Shown one piece after another: positions 52,064-59,392 of a DNA stretch of 64,000 nt. The translations under genes and the position numbers were made by a program. Each line of letters opens with the position of its first letter. Within the stretch, counting starts at the first letter, position 1. Source of the DNA: Pseudomonas fluorescens. GTDB lineage: Bacteria; Pseudomonadota; Gammaproteobacteria; Pseudomonadales; Pseudomonadaceae. The notes under the pieces were generated by a model. It was not told the origin of the DNA, made no database searches, and saw nothing but the letters and a program-made list of their open reading frames with translations. The stretch lies in contig NZ_CP012831.1 in assembly GCF_001307275.1 (NCBI RefSeq), positions 6,874,501-6,938,500 of the forward strand. The letters run 5' to 3'.

Positions 52064-52773
52064 CGCTGAGTATTTTTGAATTGATTGGGTTCGGCCCCCA
52101 TGGGTGGGGTTTGCCATTACTGACTGCCGCTAGCATCACCCTAGCGGCTGCTGTTAGCGGATTCGCCCTCGGCAGTTTGCTAGGGGTCATCGGTGCCGCA
52201 TTGAAACTTTCGAGAAGCAGGACTCTGCGTGCTGCGGGTACGTTTTATACGACAGTTTTTCGCGGCATCCCGGAGATCCTCATCGTTTACCTCTTTTATT
52301 TTGGCGGCAGCGTAGCGTTCACCAAAGTCATGAACATGAGTGGGTTCCCTGGCTTTTTCTCCCTACCGGCATTTGCCATCGGCGTATTGGCGGTGGGAAT
52401 AGTATCCGGCGCTTATCAGACCGAAGCTTATCGCGCAGGTTTTCTTCGACTTGATCGCGGACAGATAGAAGCGGGGTTGTCGTGTGGTATGTCCGACTTC
52501 TTGCTGCTGCGCCGAATCATCGCCCCTCAAGCTTTGCGTTTCGCATTGCCTGCATTGGGGAACGTCTGGCAGTCGGTATTGAAGGAGACCGCTCTGCTAT
52601 CGGTAATTGGTCTGACCGAGTTACTTCGCCAATCAATTACTGCTGCTGGGTCAACACGTGAACCGTTGCTGTTTTACGGCGTGGCAGCTGCGATGTTCTT
52701 CATCATTGGCCGTTTAACTGGATCACTGCTGAGCCGCACGGAAAAACGTCTTGCCAGACCGTGGAGTCGTTGA
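52060..52773 (+). CDS. Opine-type ABC transporter permease 1 (OccQ-like)
   Basis: A 237-residue HisQ/OccQ-type inner-membrane permease with about five membrane segments, the FRGIPEILIVYLFYFGG segment and the EAA loop EAGLSCGMSDFLLLRRIIAPQ. The FRGIPE and LIVYLFYFGGS features are typical of the Q-type partner. It overlaps the oxidase gene upstream and the second permease gene downstream. Confidence 0.93.
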   Translation: MTLSIFELIGFGPHGWGLPLLTAASITLAAAVSGFALGSLLGVIGAALKLSRSRTLRAAGTFYTTVFRGIPEILIVYLFYFGGSVAFTKVMNMSGFPGFFSLPAFAIGVLAVGIVSGAYQTEAYRAGFLRLDRGQIEAGLSCGMSDFLLLRRIIAPQALRFALPALGNVWQSVLKETALLSVIGLTELLRQSITAAGSTREPLLFYGVAAAMFFIIGRLTGSLLSRTEKRLARPWSR

Positions 52774-53468
52774 TGATGGATTGGAATTTTCTAACGGATG
52801 TATTTCAGCAGTTACTGACAGGCTTACCGCTGACTCTTCAGCTTTCGGCAATGGCGCTTGCAGTGGGCTTTGCGTTGTCGATCCTGGTGGCGGCTGCGGC
52901 AGGGAGCAGCTTTCGGCTGTTTCGGTGGATAGGCAATGCCCACATCGAACTATTCCGAGGAACCCCGTTGTTAGTGCAGATCTTTTTGATCTATTACGGG
53001 TTAGGTCAGATTCCTGGTTTGCGTCAGTCGTTTCTCTGGCCTTTTTTGCGTGAACCCTATTGGTGTGCGGTTTTGGCGCTTGCGCTCAACACTTCGGCAT
53101 ATACAGCAGAGATCATCCGTGGGGCATTGCAGGCTGTTCCCCTTGGAGAGATCGAAGCTGGCCGGTCCTGTGGGATGTCCGGGCTGTTGCTGCGGCGCAG
53201 GGTCGTATGGCCAATCGCGGTTCGCCAAGGGCTTGCGGTTTACGGCAGTGAGGTGATTCTCATGCTCAAAGCCACATCGCTCGCGAGCATCATCACTCTG
53301 ACAGAGGTGACCAGGATTGCTTACAAGCTGATCTCCTCCTCCTACCGCGTCATGGAAGTGTTCGCCGTCACGGGAGCGCTCTATCTGACGCTGACCTTCC
53401 TCATCAGTCTGGCGTTTTCGGTCATCGAGAGCCGGCTCAATAAACATCTTGCCTATCGCCGCAATTAA
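52773..53468 (+). CDS. Opine-type ABC transporter permease 2 (OccM-like)
   Basis: A 231-residue HisM/OccM-type permease and partner of the preceding one. It contains IELFRGTPLLVQIFLIYYGLGQ and the EAA loop EAGRSCGMSGLLLRRRVVWPI. ATG 52773 overlaps the first permease stop and has GGAG 6 bases upstream. A heterodimer of the two permeases is expected, as in histidine and octopine transporters. Confidence 0.93.
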   Translation: MMDWNFLTDVFQQLLTGLPLTLQLSAMALAVGFALSILVAAAAGSSFRLFRWIGNAHIELFRGTPLLVQIFLIYYGLGQIPGLRQSFLWPFLREPYWCAVLALALNTSAYTAEIIRGALQAVPLGEIEAGRSCGMSGLLLRRRVVWPIAVRQGLAVYGSEVILMLKATSLASIITLTEVTRIAYKLISSSYRVMEVFAVTGALYLTLTFLISLAFSVIESRLNKHLAYRRN

Positions 53469-53497
53469 CCCTGCCGAGCGCTGGGAAGGAGCATTTA

Positions 53498-54304
53498 ATG
53501 TCTGTTGCTGTTAACGAGTCATCGGCTCGCGCCACTGCTATCGCGACTCAGGGGCTGCGTAAAAGTTATGGTGAAATCGAAGTGTTGAAAGGTATCGATT
53601 TTACTGCTCGCGAAGGCGAAGTGGTTTCGATTCTTGGAGCCTCTGGATCGGGTAAGTCGACGTTCCTGCGCTGCCTTAATTTGCTGGAGCTTCCCTCCGC
53701 AGGATCACTTGATGTTTTTGGGGAGCGCGTAAAGCTGAAACAAGGCGCTTCGGACGCCCATATTGCTGACCGCAAACAAGTGGACCGTTTAAGAACCCAG
53801 GTCGCCATGGTCTTCCAGAACTTCTGCTTGTGGAGTCATATGACCGTTCTGGAAAATCTGATGGAAGCCCCTGTTCATGTCCAAGGGCGAAAAAAGGCTG
53901 AGGTCCGTGACGAAGCGCTGTCGATTCTGGAGCGCGTTGGCCTGACACATCGAGCCGATGCATACCCAGCACAGCTATCGGGTGGGCAGCAGCAACGAGC
54001 GGCCATTGCACGCGCTCTGGTGATGAAGCCTCGCGTGCTGCTGTTCGATGAACCGACGTCAGCTTTGGACCCGGAACTGGTGGGTGAGGTGCTCAAGGTC
54101 ATGCGCGATCTCGCGACTGAAGGTCGAACAATGTTGATCGTCACGCACGAGATGGCTTTTGCCCGCGATGTTTCTAATCGGATTCTGTTCCTTGACCAAG
54201 GGCGCATCGAAGCCCAAGGGCAGCCCCAGCAACTTTTTGCAGGAGGGGTCAATGAACGGTTCGATCAGTTTGTTCGCCGCTTCAACGAAAGCGCAGCTCA
54301 TTGA
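53498..54304 (+). CDS. Opine-type ABC transporter ATP-binding protein (OccP-like)
   Basis: A 268-residue HisP/OccP-type ATPase. Walker A is GASGSGKST, with Q-loop VFQNFCLWSHMTVLENL, LSGGQQQ, VLLFDEP and VTHE. The FCLWSHMT stretch after the Q-loop is a marker of the histidine/octopine subgroup. It ends the operon and is followed by a strong stem-loop. Confidence 0.93.
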   Translation: MSVAVNESSARATAIATQGLRKSYGEIEVLKGIDFTAREGEVVSILGASGSGKSTFLRCLNLLELPSAGSLDVFGERVKLKQGASDAHIADRKQVDRLRTQVAMVFQNFCLWSHMTVLENLMEAPVHVQGRKKAEVRDEALSILERVGLTHRADAYPAQLSGGQQQRAAIARALVMKPRVLLFDEPTSALDPELVGEVLKVMRDLATEGRTMLIVTHEMAFARDVSNRILFLDQGRIEAQGQPQQLFAGGVNERFDQFVRRFNESAAH

Positions 54305-54326
54305 TTAAGTAGATGACGTATTCGTG

Positions 54327-54355
54327 CCAGGCAGTCGCCCAGCGAGACTGCCTGG
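54327..54355 (+). terminator. Stem-loop at the end of the opine-type operon
   Basis: CCAGGCAGTC (54327-54336) pairs perfectly with GACTGCCTGG (54346-54355) around a 9-base loop, 22 bases after the ATPase stop. No T-run follows, so it could be a processing or Rho-assisted end rather than a classic terminator. Confidence 0.55.
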
Positions 54356-54535
54356 TGTGCGGGGGGCGTGAGGGAAATATGACAAAAATCACCACACGAT
54401 CCGCTCACCATAGCGAGTAACGTTCGGAAAGTAGATATACCGTTGGCGGGCTCAGGTATGAGGCGGCTGTATTTGTTCAGTGAGCCACTGCAGGGCTAGA
54501 CTGGCGCTAGCCCCAGTCGTCACGCCGGTCAGCCA

Positions 54536-55336
54536 ATGCCTCTCCTTCCGCCAGATACCGCCGAACAGACAACGCTGACCCTGGAAGTGGTGCTGCGTTA
54601 CCACATGGCATGGAAACGCCGTGACTTGGAGGCGATTCTCGCGTTGTATCACCCGCAAGTGCAGTACAACGATTTCTTCCAGAACCGCAGCATGGGCCTG
54701 ACCGAGTTGCGCGCTTACATCACCAGCACGTTACCGCGCCATCCCGACGAGTATCTTGAACACAACGACCGCATCCGTGCAGATGGCTGTACCGCATTCA
54801 TCCAGTACCAGACAGCGCTCAAAGGCAGTGGCGAGCGGGTGGTTTTTCGCACCAGTGAAGCCATCACGGTATGTGATGGCCTGATCCTTCGTATAAACGA
54901 ATATGCCTCACTGGTGCGCGACAGCGAGCCCCAGACTGGGCGCCACGCGCCCGCCATCAGTAAACTGGGGCTCTCGGCGCGTCAGCTGACGTTCATGGCG
55001 CGAGACTTGGCCGACTATTTTACGCGCCAGCAGCCCTTCCTCGACCCGGATCTGGACCTTGCACGGATTGCCAGCGCCACCGGGTACAGTCGCAATCAGC
55101 TGTCTTACCTGCTGAATCAAGTGCTGGGACAAAGCTTCTATCGCTACGTGACCCAAGCACGGTTGGCCTACCTGCTTGAGCGCCTGGTCCATCACGGTGA
55201 AAACGCGCCCATCGATGCCCTTGCGGCGAGTGCCGGATTCAATTCCACCTCGGCGTTCTACAAGGCCTTCCGCAGTCATACCGGCTGCACACCCAAGGCG
55301 TGGTTGAAAGCCAATTGCGCGCGTGCCCGCAGATAA
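54536..55336 (+). CDS. AraC-family regulator with SnoaL/NTF2-like sensor domain
   Basis: A 266-residue protein of unusual build. Residues about 15-125 look like a SnoaL/NTF2-like fold (LRYHMAWKRRDLEAILALYHPQVQYND, GLTELRAYITSTLPRHPDEYLEHNDRI, IRINEYAS) instead of the usual cupin. Residues about 160-262 form the AraC helix-turn-helix pair (LDLARIASATGYSRNQLSYLLNQVLG and IDALAASAGFNSTSAFYKAFRSHTG). It precedes and probably controls the amine-oxidase/cupin/PotF-like genes, which start 58 bases after its stop in the same direction. ATG 54536 has only a weak ribosome site. Confidence 0.85.
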   Translation: MPLLPPDTAEQTTLTLEVVLRYHMAWKRRDLEAILALYHPQVQYNDFFQNRSMGLTELRAYITSTLPRHPDEYLEHNDRIRADGCTAFIQYQTALKGSGERVVFRTSEAITVCDGLILRINEYASLVRDSEPQTGRHAPAISKLGLSARQLTFMARDLADYFTRQQPFLDPDLDLARIASATGYSRNQLSYLLNQVLGQSFYRYVTQARLAYLLERLVHHGENAPIDALAASAGFNSTSAFYKAFRSHTGCTPKAWLKANCARARR

Positions 55337-55393
55337 CACAGCCCCCGTCGCAGCGCATTAATCTCTGTCGGCAATCAACCGATGGAGCATGGG

Positions 55394-56818
55394 ATGTCTG
55401 GCTGGGGTGGTGTGAGTTTGTGGATGGAGCAACTCGGCGAGGCGCTGATGCCGCGCCCGGCGTTGTATCAGGATCTGCAAGCAGACGTTGTGATTATCGG
55501 CGCCGGTTACAGTGGCCTCTGGGCGGCCTATTACCTTAAACAGCAAGCACCGCACCTGAACATCGTCATCGTTGAAGCACAGATTGCCGGCTTCGGCGCC
55601 TCCGGCCGCAATGGCGGCTGGTTGATGGGCAACCTGCTGGGCGAAGACCGGCTCCTGGGCCCTTTACCTGCCGCGCAACGCCACGCGGGCTACCAACTGC
55701 TGCATGCAATCCCCGACGAGGTGGCGCGGGTGTGCCAGCTCGAAGGCATCGATTGCGAACTGCGCAAAGGTGGCGTGCTGTACTGCGCGGCGCGTTATCC
55801 CGAGCAAGAACGGCGCCTGCGCGAACAGCTCGATGCTGTCCGTGCGCAAGGCCTGGGTGAAGACGACTACCGCTGGTTGAGCCCTCAGGCTTTGCGTGAA
55901 CAGTTAAATGTGGCCCAGGCGTACGGCGCCCTGTACTCACCTCACTGCGCGACCATCCAGCCTGCACGGTTGGTACGGGGCCTGGCCGAAGCCGTCGAAC
56001 GGATGGGTGTACGCATTTACGAGCAAAGCGCGGTACTCGACTGGAAGCCAGGCCAGGTCCGAACCGAGCACGGTCGGGTGAGCGCCAATTGGGTGGTGCC
56101 GGCGGTCGAAGGTTATGCCAGCACCCTGCCCCCGTTGAACAAACATCAACTGGCCGCGCAAAGCCTGATCGTCGCGACTGAGCCACTCCCGGCCGATGTA
56201 TGGGCCGAAATCGGCCTGACCCGTGGCCAGGCGTTCAGCGAAAACAGCCGACAAGTCACCTACGGTCAGCGCAGCCGAGACGATCGCCTGGTGTTTGGCG
56301 CCCGCGGTGGATATCGCTTTGGCGGTCGCCTGCGCAGTGACTTCAACCTCACTCAGGCCGAACGAGCATTGCGGCAACACCTGTTTAGTGAACTCTTTCC
56401 GATCTTGCGCAATGTGCGCCTGACCCATGCCTGGGGCGGCAATCTGGGGGTTGCCCGGTCCTTTCACCCGCACATGCTCGCCGACCGTCGCCAACGGATC
56501 GCGCTGGCGGGTGGCTACGGGGGTGAAGGTGTAGGCGCCAGCAATCTGGGCGGCCGAACCGTGGCGGCGTTGATTCTTGGCCAGGACAACGAACTGACTC
56601 GCCAGCCCTGGGTGCTGGATGATCGGCCCCTGGCCTCGTTGCCACGATGGGAGCCTGAGCCTCTGCGCTGGCTGGGTTACAACGCCATTATCCAGAGCTT
56701 CGTTCACGAGGATCAGGTATTGGCCAACCTCCATGCGCCACGCTGGCGTCGCCGGATGGCTGAAGGCCTGGCCGGTTGCATGGAACGTCTGATGAAGTCC
56801 AAGGAGCCGTTTGCATGA
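55394..56818 (+). CDS. FAD-dependent amine oxidase (DAO family)
   Basis: A 474-residue flavoprotein. A short start (WMEQLGEALMPRPAL) leads to the FAD site DVVIIGAGYSGLWAAYYL (GAGYSG, 36-41), then the GASGRNGGWLMG signature and a late GGYGGEGVGASNLGGRTVA. These are features of PuuB/OrdL-type enzymes oxidising polyamine derivatives or N-methyl/secondary amines. ATG 55394 has GGAG 6 bases upstream. It is coupled to the cupin gene (ATGA overlap) and precedes a polyamine-type binding protein, so an amine or polyamine substrate is likely. Confidence 0.88.
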   Translation: MSGWGGVSLWMEQLGEALMPRPALYQDLQADVVIIGAGYSGLWAAYYLKQQAPHLNIVIVEAQIAGFGASGRNGGWLMGNLLGEDRLLGPLPAAQRHAGYQLLHAIPDEVARVCQLEGIDCELRKGGVLYCAARYPEQERRLREQLDAVRAQGLGEDDYRWLSPQALREQLNVAQAYGALYSPHCATIQPARLVRGLAEAVERMGVRIYEQSAVLDWKPGQVRTEHGRVSANWVVPAVEGYASTLPPLNKHQLAAQSLIVATEPLPADVWAEIGLTRGQAFSENSRQVTYGQRSRDDRLVFGARGGYRFGGRLRSDFNLTQAERALRQHLFSELFPILRNVRLTHAWGGNLGVARSFHPHMLADRRQRIALAGGYGGEGVGASNLGGRTVAALILGQDNELTRQPWVLDDRPLASLPRWEPEPLRWLGYNAIIQSFVHEDQVLANLHAPRWRRRMAEGLAGCMERLMKSKEPFA

Positions 56819-57156
56819 AGATCAATCATTTTCGCGACACCGCCCGTTTGCCGCTCGGTGAGCCTGGCGCTGTTGGTGTACCGCTGGGCGAGCCGCTTTC
56901 ACAGGTTGCCACGGCATGCGTCGAACGCGACGACGGCGTCGAGGCCGGCGTGTGGGAATGCACCCCCGGCCGCTGGCGGCGCCAGATCGTGCAACAGGAG
57001 TTCTGCCATTTCATTCAGGGGCGTTGCACCTTCACCCCGGACGGTGGCGAGACCCTACATATCCAGGCCGGCGACGCGTTGATGTTCCCTGCGAACACGA
57101 CGGGAATCTGGGATGTACAAGAAACCGTTCGCAAGAGCTACGTGCTGATTTTCTGA
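56815..57156 (+). CDS. Small cupin-fold protein
   Basis: A 113-residue single-domain cupin of the DUF861/(S)-ureidoglycine-aminohydrolase-like type. The motifs VWECTPGRWRRQIVQQEFCHFIQGRC and IQAGDALMFPANTTGIWDVQETVRKSYVLIF match this group, in which a cupin gene often follows a DAO-family oxidase. The metal-binding His set of typical cupins is incomplete (one clear His in EFCHF), so an accessory or binding role is possible. The start overlaps the oxidase stop. Confidence 0.85.
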   Translation: MKINHFRDTARLPLGEPGAVGVPLGEPLSQVATACVERDDGVEAGVWECTPGRWRRQIVQQEFCHFIQGRCTFTPDGGETLHIQAGDALMFPANTTGIWDVQETVRKSYVLIF

Positions 57157-57200
57157 ACTGCCTTCATCCATAACGCCTAGAACAAAGGTTGAGGTCTCGC

Positions 57201-58274
57201 ATGTTGAAGTCGATCGTTCCGTTACTGTTGATCGCGTCTACCGCTCAGGCAGCAGACACCGTCAGGATCTACAACTGGAGCAGCTACATCGCTCCAGATA
57301 CCCTGCAAAACTTTACCACCCAGACCGGGCACCAGACTCAATATGACCTGTACGACAGCAACGAGGTGCTCGACGCCAAACTGATGGCCGGCCATTCAGG
57401 GTATGACGTGGTGTTTCCGTCCAACCACTTCATGGCCCGGCAGATCACGGCCGGCGCACTCAAACCGTTGGACCGCAGCAAGCTCCCGAACTGGCACAAC
57501 CTCAACCCGACGCTGATGAAGGTCCTGGAGGCCAATGACCCTGGTAACCGCTACGGTTTTCCCTACCTGTGGGGCAGCACCGGCATCGGCTACAACGTGG
57601 CCAAGGTCAAGGCGGTCCTGGGCGATGTACCGATAGACTCGTGGGACATTGTGTTCAAGCCGGAAAACATGAAAAAACTCGCCCGATGCGGCGTGGCGAT
57701 GCTCGACAATGGTCCCGAGATCCTCCCCATCGCCTTGAACTACCTTGGCCTGCCGCATCACAGCAAGGACAAGGCCGACTACGAGAAGGCGCAGGCCCTG
57801 CTACTCAAGGTGCGCCCCTATGTGAGTTACTTCCACAACTCCAAGTACACCAGTGACCTTGCGACGGGTGACGTGTGTCTGGTCGTGGGATTTTCCGGCG
57901 ATGTGATGCAGGCCGCAGCGCGCGCCAATGAGGCCGGGAACGGCCAGCAGATTGCTTACGCCATCCCCAAGGAAGGCTCACCAATGTGGTTCGACATGGT
58001 CGCCATGCCCGCCGATGCGCCGAATGAAGGCGCCGGCTACGAATTTCTCAACTACCTGCTGGACCCCAAGGTGATGGCTGGCATCAGCAATCATGTGCAC
58101 TATGCCAACGGCAACACCGCCGCCGAGGGGCTGGTCGACAAGGCCATCCGCAACGACCCGATGGTGTACCCGCCTGACAGCGTGATGAAAAAACTCTTTG
58201 TGCTGGAGGCCATGCCATTAGAGAACGACCGGCTGCGCACGCGGGTCTGGAGCCGGATTAAAAGCGGGCAATGA
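57201..58274 (+). CDS. PotF-like polyamine-binding periplasmic protein
   Basis: A 357-residue periplasmic binding protein of the spermidine/putrescine (PotD/PotF) class. Signal peptide MLKSIVPLLLIASTAQA is cleaved at about 17. The start of the mature protein, VRIYNWSSYIAPDTLQNFTTQTG, and GYDVVFPSNHFMARQI, WGSTGIGYN and CLVVGFSGDVMQA are family hallmarks. ATG 57201 is 6 bases from GAGG. No potG/H/I genes follow, so it must share a transporter elsewhere or act as a sensor component. It fits the neighbouring amine oxidase as substrate supplier. Confidence 0.92.
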   Translation: MLKSIVPLLLIASTAQAADTVRIYNWSSYIAPDTLQNFTTQTGHQTQYDLYDSNEVLDAKLMAGHSGYDVVFPSNHFMARQITAGALKPLDRSKLPNWHNLNPTLMKVLEANDPGNRYGFPYLWGSTGIGYNVAKVKAVLGDVPIDSWDIVFKPENMKKLARCGVAMLDNGPEILPIALNYLGLPHHSKDKADYEKAQALLLKVRPYVSYFHNSKYTSDLATGDVCLVVGFSGDVMQAAARANEAGNGQQIAYAIPKEGSPMWFDMVAMPADAPNEGAGYEFLNYLLDPKVMAGISNHVHYANGNTAAEGLVDKAIRNDPMVYPPDSVMKKLFVLEAMPLENDRLRTRVWSRIKSGQ

Positions 58275-58330
58275 AACCTGTCGCCGATGAAGCAGGCACC
58301 CGGATCATCGGCGACATCTCCCGGGTCTCA

Positions 58331-59392
58331 TCAGCCCTCTCGCGCATCGGGCAAGCGCAAGCGATCTATTTCGTCAAAGAGATTACAAAAGACGTCCACC
58401 AGGGAAGGATCGAACTGGGTACCGGCTTGATCGGTGATGAAACGCCTCGAACGCTCGACATCCCAAGCCTGTTTGTAGGCTCGCGGCATTCTTATGGCGT
58501 CATACACATCGCATATCGACACAATCCTTGCCGATAACGGAATCTCCTTACCTCGCAATCCCTTGGGATAACCGGTGCCGTCCCAACGTTCGTGATGCGC
58601 CAGGGCAATTTCCGCTGCCAAATCCGTCAAAGGAGAACCCTCCGGGTCATGCAGGATTTCATAACCGATACGGGCATGTTCCTGCATGATCTCTCTTTCC
58701 TGCGGTGTCAACGCGCCAGGTTTTTGCAGAATGGCGTCTTCAATGCCGATTTTTCCAATATCGTGCATCGGGGCCGCCATCTTCATGAGGTCGCACCATT
58801 GAGAGGGCATGCCGATCGCCTTGGCCAACAACGCAGCGGACTCGCCAATACGAACAATATGATACCCCGTGTCATCGTCGCGATAGCTGGCCGCTCGACT
58901 CAGACTGCTGCTGATCGCCTTGTAGCTGGAAGCCAGTTGGGCGGTGCGCAGCTCGACTTTGCGCTCAAGTTCGACATTGACGTCGCGCAGCTGCTTCGCC
59001 GCCTGCGCCAGCTCCAGGCAATTGCGTACTCTGAGCAGCACTTCAGGCAGGTCGATGGGTTTGGAGATGAAGTCGTTGGCACCCTTTTCCAGCCCTTTTC
59101 GTCTGCTCTGCTGGTCATTCAAAGCCGTTACGATGATGACCGGTGACTCAGTGCGGTCTCGTTTATTGAGCCGATCAAGGATCTCGAAGCCGTCAAGCGC
59201 GGGCATATCCAGGTCCAGCAACACCAGGTCCCAGGCGTTCGAAAGCAGCCAATCCAGTCCTTGCACCGAGTCGCTGAAGGTCGTGATGTTGCGCAGGCCT
59301 ACGGCTCGCAAGCATGAATCCAGAAGCCGGAGATTGGTGGGCACATCGTCAATAATGACAACCCTGCTTTCAGCATTTACTTTGGCGAACAT
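58331..59392 (-). CDS. Response regulator with HD-GYP c-di-GMP phosphodiesterase domain
   Basis: A 353-residue two-domain regulator. The receiver (1-120) has D15-D16, phospho-acceptor D60 (LLDLDMP), T89 and K111. A helical linker (about 120-160) leads to an HD-GYP domain with MHDIGKIG (H210-D211), EHARIGYEIL, and HHERWDGTGYP with the GYP triplet at 274-276, so hydrolysis of c-di-GMP to GMP/pGpG is expected. ATG 59392 lies 16 bases inside the end of the histidine kinase gene, so the two are translationally coupled and very probably a cognate pair. Confidence 0.93.
   Translation of the reverse strand: MFAKVNAESRVVIIDDVPTNLRLLDSCLRAVGLRNITTFSDSVQGLDWLLSNAWDLVLLDLDMPALDGFEILDRLNKRDRTESPVIIVTALNDQQSRRKGLEKGANDFISKPIDLPEVLLRVRNCLELAQAAKQLRDVNVELERKVELRTAQLASSYKAISSSLSRAASYRDDDTGYHIVRIGESAALLAKAIGMPSQWCDLMKMAAPMHDIGKIGIEDAILQKPGALTPQEREIMQEHARIGYEILHDPEGSPLTDLAAEIALAHHERWDGTGYPKGLRGKEIPLSARIVSICDVYDAIRMPRAYKQAWDVERSRRFITDQAGTQFDPSLVDVFCNLFDEIDRLRLPDAREG

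Noticed and set aside
58271..58537. 88-codon open frame overlapping the PotF-like stop (ATGA)
   Set aside because: It lies almost wholly antisense to the HD-GYP gene, has no family signature, and its apparent coupling comes from the stop codon context.
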